DNA from: Emydura subglobosa
Taxonomy: Eukaryota > Chordata > Testudines > Chelidae
NCBI GenBank assembly: GCA_007922225.1
Contig: ML679956.1
Span: 15,845,049 to 15,909,048, forward strand
Direction of reading: 5' to 3'
DNA length: 64,000 nucleotides
The notes below the pieces were generated by a model that was given only the letters and a program-made list of their open reading frames with translations, had not been told where the DNA came from and searched no databases. The position numbers and the translations under genes were made by a program. Positions 46,809 through 58,335 of this stretch are shown here, one piece after another. The stretch's first letter is position 1, and every line of letters begins with the position of its first letter.

Positions 46809-49800
46809 TGAGCTGTGTATCTGTCAATCCAGTTCAGCAATATTATATATAATTTTAATCAACTGAATACAAAACTCGGTATGTTATTTTCTGCACATAC
46901 AATACTTAAACTGATATATTTTGTGTTTGTGGAGGTTTGTGCTGAGGGGATGACTCTCTTTATAAAAACATTTATTTCTAAACATCTTTCCAACACTCAA
47001 TATTGCCGGTATGCATGTGAAAGCAGTTGCACACAAGTTACACAGGTACTCACAACATGTACTGTGACAATATATGAATAAATCACTGTTCTCAGTTTCC
47101 CCACTCTGCTGATCTGCAGTCTTTTGGTATGGAACAACTATATCATAAAAGCGCCTATTCACACATGCTTTTGATATTACACTACTTAATCACATACAGC
47201 TGTAGCTTATGAGACTGTTACAAAACAAAATTTTAATGTAGCCTTGGAACCAAATTCTGGAGAAACATCAACTATTTTGCTCTACATAAAATGTCTATCA
47301 TTAAAACAGTTTTTAAAAAAAACCAAACAACAAAACAATCAATAATAAAAGCAACCCACTCATTTTAAAAAATCTGCTCGTCTTACTGGAAGCTACAGAG
47401 TGGGCATGTTTGTAAGTGAACTTCAGGTCTCTGCCAGAAATACTGATAATGTCAAAGAACCTGCATAAAATCATATCAGTGCAAAACCAACACTATCCAA
47501 GCTACTAACAGCAAGACCTGAAATGAACTCAGGCATTTCTCTCTGTACACAGTTTTTCTTATCGGGTTCTTAATTCACAGAAAGCTGTTGATCTGATGAT
47601 TTTTTCCAAGATTTCTGAGTTATGTATAGTAAAAGTAATTTTAAAAAACACTGTTCACTTTTAAAAATGCTCCATGTATGAAACACTGTAATGATAAATA
47701 ATAATACCTGATACTTGCTATAGCAAGATTCTTATCACCTGATCTGGTAAAAAGTTAACATGTACCTTTTTTCATGTGAGTAAAGTTAGTTACTCGCATG
47801 TTTACAAGATAAGGCTCCATAGCATACATAAACTTAGAAGGATTACATTTTTGTTGGTAAATGTCGATTTCACTGTACACACAAAAACCAAGGAAAAAGT
47901 ATTTCCATTGATAATGATGAAAATTTACAGATAGACAAAGTAATAAAAATGCTGCTTGAACTTATTTGAGTTTGATTTATTTACTTTGTATATTTTGACA
48001 TGCGATGTTGACAATTTGTGTTTTAACATTTATAAAGCTTTAGCTTCTGGAATCTCAACGTCTACTATCATTAAATAATTGTCTAGCCCCTCCCATTGTT
48101 TGATACCTCCATAAATTCCCTCAACTGTGAACATTTAAATCAATAATTATTTTTAAAAATGCTTAAAAATAAATATTAATATTATCCATTGAAATTATAA
48201 AAGCAAATATCGAATTCTGCCAACCCTAGGAGTACAGTAAGGTCCAATTCCTTTAAAAGGGGGGAAAAATCTAATCTTACCCTCCTACAATCTTGTTTTT
48301 TATTTAAACAGATTCACACAGAGAAAACACTGAAAGATGATCAACTAAAAGATACAACATTGTTTGAAAATCATATTGCCCTTTATAGCAACAGAAGTGT
48401 TTTTAACTTAGGAGTGTGTAAATATACATGGCAAGTAGAACTGGAAGACAAACAAGCATATGTATTTCTGAGGAAGACATAATTTTAGACTTTCTTATTG
48501 TTTAATACCACCAGCAACATACCAGAGTTAGATATTAACACAGTCAAAAATATAATCAGTGTTCAAACCATTTTTTAATTTCATTTAAACAAATGCATCT
48601 CTCTTAAAGACACCCGTCAGAGAGAATATTAAAAATGCTACAATGTACTGAACCAACCAAGAGCTAAGTACATACAAAACTTCATTCCTGAAATGCATTT
48701 CTCTATTTGCAAGTGTTTGCTTTTACCCTGGCACTATCACACAGGCTCCAGCTAGACTTTTGAGCCCTGGCGGTAGTCCAGAGTGCAGATGGTTGAAAAT
48801 GCAGCCTGAAATCAGTGTGTGGTTGATGAATTACTCCTTACACCTGACCCCTACTTCACACCAGGCACCAAACACAATCTGAACACTACCAATCAGAAAA
48901 GCCCTGTCAGGCATCTTAGTATCTGGAACTCTTTTTTCAAGGCCTTCTGTATGTCCAGATGGCCCAAAGTGGGAAATGCAGTAAACTGACTAAACTGCAG
49001 TGTGAGTGAGAAAAGAACACTGGATCAGTGGGTGCAAGGTGGTGAAGAGGCATGGAGAGCTGTGTGTGTGAGTTCCAGTGATTTACTTTTTAAATGAGGC
49101 TGAAACAGAGGAAGAGGAAACACAACACAAAGCAGCTCTTGACTTGCTCAGGTCAGAGAACATCTTAAAAATAGAGAGGAAAAAAAAAGAAAAAAGAAAG
49201 AGAGAAAGGAGGATTTCATTCTTTAAAAAAATATTCATACCCAAAGTGACTTTTAAAAGTTTAACGATTTCAGTACTATACTTGCTTGAATTTCCAAAGC
49301 TTCTTTCTCAAGTTTGTGCAAACACTGTTGCAAATGTGACTCACTTACCAATTCATTCTTTTTCATACCCCTTTTTGTTCACTTTTCTGTTAACTGCCAT
49401 GCCAGATGGGTTTTTATTCACGCAGATGTTGGGAAATGGCTGTTCTTCCTGTTACACATGCTGATGTATATGGCAGGGTGCTTGCACACAAACACTGGTA
49501 TTCACTCCTGGTGCCACCCTCTGTTTCAGCCATCCAACCAGGAACAGGAGTTAATACCATGTGACTTCAGTGACCAAATACATGCTATGAATAATAAGTA
49601 GTGAATAGCTAAAGATATAGTAAGCTGAAATATGTGTATATAAAGTGCTGGTCAAACAACTGTGAAAAATAAATCCAAAACAATCAATGTCTGTCCACAG
49701 GTAACTGCAAACAGCAAATGGTTCAATTTATTCAAACGCTGTTTGCTAAGAATGGTCTTCCCAGCTCTAATTCTGACCACAAGCAGCAAAAGCCAAAGAA

Positions 49801-52800
49801 AAAACACAAGCACTATTACTTAAAGAGACTTCATCAAACATGTTAAAATCGTTTGGGCGAAACCTTTTTTTCCTCATGTCATTCCTAATCAGAACATGAA
49901 ATTTCACATCACTCAGTCTTGTCTCCCAGTGTTAAAAGAAAAGAAAAAAAAGGCAACGGATCATAAATGGAAATTCAAGGAATGGGGCAAGATTTGGTAT
50001 CATGATATTCCTACAAGTGAATATCTACAACACAGCTACATAAACTAGTTGGTTTCTTAGTCATCCATCAACACAAACACCACTCTACTAACGTTTCATT
50101 GTTGAGCAGTTCAAAATAAAATCAAAGGTTTGCCAAAGTATAGGAAATCCCGAAAATAGTGTCACATACATGTGACACGTGAACATATTCCTTTGTAATA
50201 CTCTTTGCAGCAAGAACATGTGAGCCCATATATTCCTAATTTATAACAGTAACAAAAATGTTTGATTTTAAGAATAACTCATAACATGCCCAGAAGAAGC
50301 AAATTCTACTCACAGGACTTAGCTAAGAAAGTTCAGACAATTCAGTCTACTTCAGCAGTGAGCCAGCGTCACACCAGAAAGAAAAAGATACCTTTTCTTC
50401 TCAATCCCGTTTGTCCTTACAGGACATATTAAAGACATTATAATCTCCTTTAAAAAATTGAACCTTGATCATTTTTTATGATGTTGGGTTTGTCTGAACC
50501 TGTCAATAAAATTTTAACTTCAATGGTGGCATCTTATACTTACTCCAGTAAATTGAATAATCAGACTGTATGTTTCATGTTCTACGTGAGACCAAGTAAC
50601 ATTTGTAAAACTTGAAGCAATCACCCAAACATATGGATCCTATTCTTCTATTTATAATTCTTTAGAACTACAGTTATTAATTTACACCATTATTGCTTAA
50701 TATGTTAGATAAATTAGAAGGTACAAATATGGACTATATACCTTGTGACTCTTATTCAATCCTCTACACCCCCCCCCCCCCCCCAAGCTGTGCTACACAG
50801 TACGATTGTACTTCTTTAAGAGCAGCTGAGATTAATTTACAGTGTGAGCAAAGCAAACTAAGCACTTGATTTGAAAATGTAAGGAAAACATTTTTTTTCA
50901 GAATGTTGTATATTTAATGTCCTGTTGTTCTGTGCTTTATGCATTGCACAGAAAGCCTAGAATTTCTTTATATGATTTCAAATTAATGCATTACCCCTTC
51001 CGTGTATGAATATTCAGATCTGAACATGTTTTTACACAGATGAATTCTAAAATTTTGTTTAACACACTACGCAGCATACTTTCCAGAAAATAAAAAAGTT
51101 GTGAATTTCACAGCACAGTTGAAATCATACAGTGGTATATTAGTATGTGCTATCGTTATACAGTTCTCTACCACAATATTATTTGATTACCCAAATATTG
51201 ACTTTAGATATACAATGGCTCTAACTCCTCTAAATTGTCCCAGAAGCTGATGGCTAGCTTTAAGGTAACAAAATCCAGATGCTGCCTGTCTGCACTACTC
51301 TAAACTCTTTAGGACTATAGTACAGAAATCTATATGTATGTGTTTATTGTATTATTTATGTTTTAGAGAGAGCGAGAGAGAAATTAATGCCATATAAAAT
51401 GTATTATAGATTTGTAATATTATCTACCCTTGCAAAAATAGCGCTTGTGTTCACATATATATTTACGCTCACACACAGCTTTTCACAAGGGTAGGTAATG
51501 TTATAACTCGAGAACACAATAGAAAACAATCGATAATATATAATTAAAGAATATTAATTTATTCTCCAAAAACTTCAGGTTAAAAAGTCACTATATGGAA
51601 AACTGTTGTCATTTTCAACTGGACCATAAGGTTAATTTCCCCCAAAAGCATATTTTACAAAACAGAAAGAGGAATTAAAAAGAAGAAGCCTGGCAAAATT
51701 GAAATTACATGAGTAAAAGGGATGGAATGTTCAGTATTTCTCTTCCAGTACTTGAGGCTATTGTTCTTTCAAAAATATCCATAAATTGTTTCATGTTTTT
51801 GGCTTGCCAGGTTTTGAGGAATGGCAGCGGTCTACATCCCCTATCCCCCAAGCAGTTGAAGCTATAGCCAATATTGCAGTCACAAGCTAGCAACGGGATG
51901 CTGCTGCTGCTGCACAATAGACTAAATGGTCACAAAGGTAAAATGCAATTTGAATCGACCTTGAGAAAAAAAATGGTGAAACAATTAGTCCCCGCCCCTC
52001 TAAAAAAGGGCTGATCTCGCACAAAAATTCTGCACATTACAGTTACAGAAACCACACAGCAAACAAATGAAAGGTAATCATGTTATGAATTACTAGGCTA
52101 TAATCACATTGAATGGTTCTGGTGTCATCACAACTCCGGCCAGCCTCATTCTCAGTTTTCACAATTAGTTAATTTATATGATGCAGGGGTTTGGCTATAA
52201 ATGTTAACAGAAAAGTAATTTTATTAGCAAGGAAACGTAACTTGCCCTTTCAGTACTAACTAGCTCATGTGTTTGAAACCAAAAGTCATCCCCTCAAAAA
52301 AGTCAGATGTGTCCTATGTCCTTAAATTTGCCATTTAAACTGGGGAGATGTTTGTTTGGAGGAATGGAGGTTATTGGGGCGGGGGTTTGTTTGTTTGAAG
52401 AATGTTAGTTTATTGACTGAAACTGTTCATCTATGGTTGTGAGATTGTACTTCAGAATTGTAATTTTCTTTACCATGTCCTAACTGGTTTGCAAAGTTGT
52501 TTTTGTTACTGTCTATTGGTCACAAAGGAGACTTTTTTAGGCAGCAGATTATGGCATAATGTCATTAGGGAAAAATAAAGCATCATTTAACTAATTAAAA
52601 TCCAGGTGTCATCAACTTCATTCCATCTCCTTGGGAGATGCAGGCCTGCCTTCCAGGGCCACTGACACTGAAAAAAATGAAACCATGTTTGGTGCTTTTT
52701 CTGAGAGTAGCAGCTACCATCTATTTCTAGACCTTTCAAATGCAACAGCACACAGCCAAATCATCCTCAATATTTAATGCAACATTAAAAGCAGTTCAAT

Positions 52801-53334
52801 ACATCGGAACAAACTCCAAAAGATTTACAGTAGGTTAGTGTGTTGTCCACCCTAGAACCCCACAACATCTCCGACTTAACTGATTAAAAGTTTCGGTATC
52901 CACTGGGTTTTTTCTAATGGCCAAATGCTTTTGAACACCAAATAAATTGTACAGATCACTGAAACAGCCAGCGAATCAGTGTTTGCATGCCTGATGCAGT
53001 CCACAGCAATTCCATCCTATGTCATAATAATCGTGCGACATGTATATTTGCTTCCATAACATTAACCACATTTATTGTAGGTGAGGGGGAAATTAAAGAG
53101 ATTAACTAAAGCTAGTAGTCAAAATCAATCAAACCTAACCTTCCTGGTTCTTTCTGCCTGTTTTTTGGCTATTTAGCTCTGCCCTGCGTGATACTAAATT
53201 CAAGGGGAAACAAACAAACAAACAAAACAAACAAAACCCTCTGTAATTTATGCCACTCCACCATCCATCTTCCACTAAGTGCATAATGATATCACATTCA
53301 CACTGCTGGACAGGCAGGGAACTGCTGTACCATA
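46809..53334. other. repeat-poor AT-rich part of intron 1 next to exon 1
   Basis: About 6.5 kb without a recognisable transposon or coding signal. A poly-C run occurs at about 50768-50784 and A/AC-rich tracts near 49183-49205 and 53210-53236. The sparse repeats next to a developmental gene's first exon suggest regulatory content, but this is inference only. Confidence 0.35.
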
Positions 53335-53335
53335 C

Positions 53336-53410
53336 CTTGGTTTGAAGATAATGAGGGTAGTAGTAAGTGTACTGAGGGTACATTGGTTGCTGTTCCAAGC
53401 GTTTGCCCAT
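53336..53410 (-). CDS. RBMS3: RBMS3 first coding exon (25 codons, splice donor at its end)
   Basis: Read on the minus strand, the exon begins at ATG (53410-53408) and encodes MGKRLEQQPMYPQYTYYYPH followed by YLQTK. This closely matches the N terminus I know for RBMS3, and is clearly closer to it than to RBMS1 (MGKVWKQQMYPQY...). RBMS3 is an RNA-binding protein of the c-Myc single-strand-binding (MSSP) family. It has two RRM domains, binds AU-rich RNA in the cytoplasm and stabilises target mRNAs; those domains lie in later exons outside this window. The exon ends in AAG followed directly by the donor GTATGG (53335 leftwards), after a whole codon (phase 0). The start is well supported: the frame is open upstream to an in-frame TGA at 53602-53600, and no other in-frame ATG lies between. 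The -3 base is T and +4 is G, so the start context is only moderate. The rest of the protein is absent, as expected for a gene with a huge first intron. Confidence 0.9.
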
Positions 53411-54300
53411 GTAGCTGGAATCTTTATCTCCGATGCAGGGAACTCGTTGACAGGGTGTAGTGCCCCAGGCCTTTCTTCCTCTTAAACCACTATTCCTGAC
53501 AGTACTGATGAGGCTTTCGAGACTTCCTTGCCTTCTACCGCTCACTAGGTCCAACACAGCAAGAATCAAAAAAACACAAAATATAGATAGAGACAGAGAT
53601 CAAAAAAAAAAAAGAAAAAGAAAAATCTTGCTTTGTTCCCCCCCGCTCCCTCCTGCACTCAGGATGCAGCGTTTTCTTTCCTTAGACAGCTTGTCTGTAG
53701 TAATGTCAATTGCCAGTGTCTGGAGAAAAAAGTCCTGTTAGAGAAATCAGTAAGACAGTGGAACTCCAAATCTCTGCAGACCAGCTTTCCCCCCCACCCT
53801 CTCTCTCCTCTCCCCACCCCAACCCCCCCTTTATTATTAAAAAACAAAAGATTTTCTTTTTAAAAAAGCAGCTTTCCACAGCCTACTTGCTGCTGCCTCC
53901 CGCACGGTGCGACATGGTGTTCAGAGCTGGGCTTGTCTCTCATTCAAACCCCCTCCTTCCAGCCGGTGTGGGTGGAACTACAGCGAGCCTCTCCCTCGAG
54001 AAGCAGACGCAGTCCAGAAGGCTGCAGTATTTCCTCCAAGAAGAAACCGGCTGCTTTTTTCAGCCCCTGCTGCAAGCAAAGTCCCGATTCCCTCTGCTGG
54101 CTATCTCGGAAAGCAAAGCAATTTTACAGCAGCGCCGCTGGTGTAACTGAACTTCAAATCCCGGCAGTGGATCCTGCAGGCAGGGCAGCCACTTGACAAA
54201 GTCACAGAACAAACCAAGCAAGCAGGAAATCAGGAGCCCAGAACACCCGGGACTCAAAGCAATTTCTGAGCCTTAAAAGAGCTCTTGTTGATATTTGGGG
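53411..54300 (-). promoter_or_regulatory. RBMS3: RBMS3 5' UTR and promoter-proximal region with modest CpG cluster
   Basis: This block lies directly upstream of the RBMS3 start codon. About 53880-54270 is richer in G+C and contains roughly 14 CpG dinucleotides by eye, in a window otherwise depleted of CpG, as expected near a vertebrate housekeeping or developmental promoter. About 53585-53640 is A-rich with a C run on the plus strand, and about 53790-53830 is C-rich. No TATA box was identified and the transcription start is not visible from sequence. The left part is probably transcribed 5' UTR; the boundary with the promoter is inferred. Confidence 0.55.
53883..53915 (-). other. candidate upstream ORF (10 codons) in RBMS3 5' leader
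   Basis: On the minus strand an ATG at 53915-53913 sits in the context CACCATGT, with A at -3, which is a strong Kozak context. It opens a ten-codon frame (MSHRAGGSSK) closed by TAG at 53885-53883, about 470 bases before the RBMS3 start. A second upstream ATG at 53943-53941, in a weaker context and another frame, opens a roughly 27-codon ORF that overlaps it. No other ATG on the minus strand was found between 53883 and the RBMS3 start. These act as uORFs only if transcription starts to the right of them and the leader is unspliced. Confidence 0.4.
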
Positions 54301-56170
54301 GGAAAAGAAAGAACCCACAAGGTCACAGAGTCTATTCGGGGTCTCCCAAATAGGATTGTTTTAAGCAGAAAACTAATTTGTACCATACAATCTACCATTG
54401 CATAGAAGCAAACGGGGGTGGTGGTGGATAGTAAGCGTTCACTTTCACACATCCAATGTTTAATCCTTGTTTCAGTCATTTGTTTCTTCTGAATTATAAC
54501 AAAGTGGGGGAGGGGATCACTTCTCCTGAACTTTCAATTACTTCCATACAATTTTAAAAATACAATATTAAAAATACCTTTAATGAGCCACAGACAGTCC
54601 ATCACACCATCCCCCTGACAACATCCCACTGCACCCAGAAATGCTACACAGACACACTTGAACCACTAACCTTACCACTGCTCCCCAGGTAAAGAGATAG
54701 GGCTTGCAAGAGATTCAAGCTGTTTGGGACCAACTTAAGCAAAAGTTTTTAATATTATTTATCTGAAGCAATTCTGGGCAGGGACCAGTTTTATATGTGT
54801 ATATATCATCTGTAACATTTCTGGGCACTGTACAAATAACCAAGTAAATATATTTGTCTTATTGTGTATACAAATCCCAGGTTTATTTTTTAAAATCACA
54901 TATTTATTTGACGCCATTTAATCCATGGATCTTTCTTTAGTGGCTTCACTGACTATTTGTAAATTTAAAAAAAAGAAAAATTACTGGGCAGTGGATTCTT
55001 TTGTTTTTATTTAAATCATATGTAATATTTCAGCAGGATTGTCAGCTGCTGTATTATCAACCAAATTGTTTTTAGAGAAAAAGTATGTCTTTAAAGGGAC
55101 ACTTCTCAAGGCTGGAAGGCTAAAATTAGACCTTCCAGCTGTGTTTTGGTTTGTGGGCACACACTTGCACGTGACACACGCACGCAAACATCACGTTCTA
55201 CTCTGCTTTCTCAGACTGCTGTTCTTGTAAGCTGTTCTGGTATTAAGTTGAGCAGGGATTCATGTACATCCCCATAACCTGCCAGCAAAAAAGGACAAAG
55301 CAGAGAGGCAGAGCAAAAGTGTGATACACATGTAAGAATCACTGCAATCACAGATCCTGTGCTTTCACTTCCTCCTTGGCTATTTTTTAATTTTAGTACT
55401 TCAATAGCACTCTACGTCATGCAACGAAAGCTGCGAGGTACTGAGTTCTTTAAAAAATTTGGCCCCAATTGTCAGAGCTGAACACTTGAAAATCTGCCCC
55501 TATATCTCCAAGGCTCTGTACAAATGCTAACTGTTAATTCTCACAATATTCTTGTGAGATGGGCAGGTGGTTTTTATTATCTCCATTTTACAGACGTGCA
55601 AACAGACGCAGAGAGGCTAAGGGCTAGATCCCGTAACACAAAGTAGTTCCAAAAAGATTTCTACAACTGTGATAACCAGACAACTACAGTAAATCTGACT
55701 CTGGAAAGCCAGGTCAGGGGAAGAAAGCCCTGTGTATCTACGAGTAATGGGATGAAATCATAAATATGAAAGATTAAGACAAAATATAAAAGAAAAAAAC
55801 TTCCTGACTGAGAGCTCAATTTAAATTTGTAATAGACTTTCCAACAAATTTTTTTAAGTCCAGAAACCATTTACATTTACATATACATAAGCCAGAAAAT
55901 TTCACCAAATGATCTTAAGAGAGAAATAAAGGAAGCTCTATGACTAAATTGGACAAAGCACTGAAAAATATATATAGTACTACAAGGAAGAAACTTGTAG
56001 TGGAAAAGTGATGGACTATATAACTTAAACTGGTATTTTCCTTCTCTAATATCCGTAATGCTAAGTACAAAATAGATTAAAACTCTAATCTGACAAACAA
56101 ACTAAGCAAACCATTACTTGTAAATTTCCAGTTTTTGCTAGATGGCAAGTATTTCCATTAACAAAGTGCT
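54301..56170. other. upstream or intergenic sequence, little recognised
   Basis: This AT-rich sequence to the right of the RBMS3 promoter shows no coding signal. About 54770-54850 weakly resembles the tail of a MIR-type SINE. About 55505-55650 is a clearer MIR piece, listed separately. Nothing else is recognised. Confidence 0.4.
55505..55650 (-). repeat. MIR-type SINE fragment
   Basis: Plus-strand text 'tattatctccattttacaga' followed by 'gcaaacagacgcagagaggc' is the reverse of the MIR core. Diverged. Confidence 0.7.
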
Positions 56171-56494
56171 TTAATGTCATTGGTATTTTCTGCACAAATT
56201 AATGTAGTCCAGGCATATTTGGGATGAAAGCATAATTCTACTGAGTAATCCCTGAATTTTAGGTATATACTCTCTAATTTTACACCAGTAAGAACTTTCA
56301 TTTGCAACTGTTAGGCCTCTGCTAAAGTAGCACGAAGTCAGTTCAGAAAGATTTCTGAGTGTGAGGTAGCCATAAACGTAGAGCGAAATCGCCATCATTA
56401 GCCTCATTTTTAAAATCTTGGCCAGTCTTTCTGACATCTCTTCACAGAGGTCTAGCCATCAGCTCCAACTCAACATGGCTAAAACGGAGTTCCC

Positions 56495-56763
56495 GGGATG
56501 CATCTACACTGCCATTAGACACCTGTAGCTGGCCCAGGCCAGCTGACTCAGGCTCCCAGGATTCGGACTAAGGGGCTGTTTAATTGCAGTGTAGATGTTC
56601 AGGCTCTGGCTGCAGCCCAAGCTCTGAGACTCTCCCACTTCACTGGGTCCTCCAGCCCAAGCATCTGCATTGCAATAGAACAGCCCCTTAGACTGAGCCC
56701 TGCAAGCCTGAGTCAGCTGGCACGGGCCAGCTGGTGTTTTTTAGCAGTAGTATGGACATACCC
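56495..56763. mobile_element. palindromic non-autonomous DNA transposon, inserted in the LINE
   Basis: The ends are GGGATGCATCTACACTGCCA and the near-complement ending GTATGGACATACCC. The left interior phrase 'ggcccaggccagctgactca' and the right 'gagtcagctggcacgggcca' are inverted copies, so the 269 bases form a long imperfect palindrome with a second inner pair around 'aaggggctgtttaattgc'. I recognise it as a common turtle/archosaur-type MITE. No coding sequence and no clear target duplication in this copy. Confidence 0.82.
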
Positions 56764-56954
56764 TTAGTCTTCCTCTCCAAGCACTCCCAGCTATCGCCTC
56801 TCTTGATCACTGGAGACAACACCATCATTATTGTGCCTGTCACTCAGGCCCATAACCTAGGCCTCATCTTCGACTCGGAGCAGACCCTTCTCTAGGTCCT
56901 CACATCCAGGCTACACCTAACTCTTGCAGATTCTTTCTGCATAAAAATCTCTAA

Positions 56955-57170
56955 GGGCACGTCTACACATGAACTTACCACATGGCAAGTTGGAGGTGTA
57001 AATCTATAAGACTCCAGCATGCCATGTCTGTGTGGACCCTGCTGACGCACACTAAAAGTTCTGTAGTGAACTTTGACCTGCTGCTGTTTCAAACCACTGT
57101 ATGTCAATGCCACACTAGGAAACTTTACACCCCAGCTTCTCATGCAGTAAGTTCTCAAGTAGAGATGTCC
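56955..57170. mobile_element. second non-autonomous DNA transposon in the same LINE, TAA-flanked
   Basis: The 216-base element starts GGGCACGTCTACACATGAAC and ends CTCAAGTAGAGATGTCC. The arms align imperfectly over about 55 bases, sharing GAACTTAC and GGTGTAAA. TAA lies on both sides (56952-56954 and 57171-57173), the three-base duplication expected of PIF/Harbinger. Small open frames here are shadows. Confidence 0.8.
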
Positions 57171-58119
57171 TAAGAGACTACCCTTCCTATCCACACAGCT
57201 AAAGCTCTCATTCAGACTCTCATCATACCATGGCTGGGCTACTTCCAGATCTTTGATAAATGCAGTCATGCCCCGTTCACATCCATTCGGAGTGCTGCTG
57301 CAAAGATCATTTTCCTAGTCTGTCACTTTAACCATGCTGCCATGCTCTTCGAATCCCTCCACTGACTCTCCCTTCTCCGTCATATCAAACACAAGCCACT
57401 TGTCTTCACTTTCAAGGCCCTTCACAAGCTATCATCTCTCATTCACTATTGAAAAGTCGACTTCCACCTCTGACTGAGGAATGATTCCAGCCTCTATCTC
57501 CTACATATTAAAATTTCAAGCAGGCACCTTTTTGCTTTCTCCCATGAAGACCCTCACACTTAGGAGGAGCTCCCTGTAAGCATCCACAAATCTAACTCAT
57601 TATCTACCTTTCAATCCCTCCTCAAAACTCTCCTCAAAACTCTTCAAAACTCTCCTTTGACTACAAAAAAAACTTAACAGTTGGGCTTCTTAAACCACTG
57701 CTTATCGTGCTGACTAGTATTGTCTCACTGTTCCCTGGTAGTCCCCTGTTGGTCTGCTGCTATCTATCTCTTGTCTTTTGCCTTATACTTAACTTTGTAA
57801 ATTCTTTGTCTTTTTGTTTTCTGTTTGTACAGTACCTAGAACAATGGTCCTGGTCCCAGACTCTATGATAAAAATAAATAACAAGCAGCAACAGCCACCA
57901 ACAGGCACAATGTAGCATCAGGTAAGACAGGGTTAGGTCTTGAATCTTTTCTGTCCTACTGATCAAACACTATTTTCTATGCTATGGCCATGGTAGATGC
58001 TAACTGGTTTAAGAAACTGCAATTATGCTCTCTACACAAGCCAACCCACAAAACGTTACTGGGGACAAAAGTCCTATTGCAAGGTCCACCCTGACACTGC
58101 TTGCTTTAGAACCCATGTA

Positions 58120-58335
58120 TAAGATACAAAAGGTCATGAGTTCCCTGCTCTGCCACAGACTTTCTGTGTGACCATCAGCAAGTCACTTAGCATCTCTCTC
58201 CTTCAGCTTCCATCTATAAAATGGGAACGATAATACCTCCCTACCACCTGGGTGTTGTAAGGATAACTAGACTGAAGACTGTGAGGTGCTCAGATACTGC
58301 AGTAATGGGGCTCATATAAGTACCTTAGACTGACA
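58120..58335 (+). repeat. MIR-type SINE
   Basis: In order: 'tgagttccctgctctgccac', 'tgaccatcagcaagtcactt', 'ccatctataaaatgggaacg' and 'tgtgaggtgctcagatactg'. This is MIR core through tail in sense orientation, well preserved for its age. Confidence 0.88.

Larger units (their letters stand above)
1..53335 (-). other. RBMS3: RBMS3 first intron (part)
   Basis: Everything left of the splice donor at 53335 is transcriptionally downstream of the first coding exon. I looked for the next expected exon, which should lead into the first RRM domain with its conserved RNP motifs, and found no trace on the minus strand. The stretch is therefore read as part of intron 1. RBMS3 has a very long first intron in other amniotes, so this length is unsurprising. 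It carries nearly all the transposon remains listed separately. Confidence 0.75.
56430..57890 (+). mobile_element. L2/L3-like LINE (3' portion), split by two younger DNA elements
   Basis: Three pieces form one LINE when the inserts are ignored. Piece 1 (to about 56494) ends with the frame SSHQLQLNMAKTEF. Piece 2 (about 56764-56951) contains HNLGLIFDSE, matching the conserved 'VRNLGVIFDS' RT motif. Piece 3 (about 57174-57890) contains AAKIIF, then ESLH*LSLLRHIKHKPLVFT and FKALHKL, matching the 'LESLHWLPV...FKALHGL' region. It then runs into a 3' tail with 'tgtttgtacagtacctagaa', of the same kind as CORE-SINE tails. Stops and shifts show an old copy. It is 5'-truncated. Confidence 0.75.

Noticed and set aside
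53411..53569. N-terminal extension of the RBMS3 exon frame to a TTG at 53569
   Set aside because: The frame is open but TTG is not a plausible start here, and the ATG at 53410 matches the known RBMS3 N terminus.
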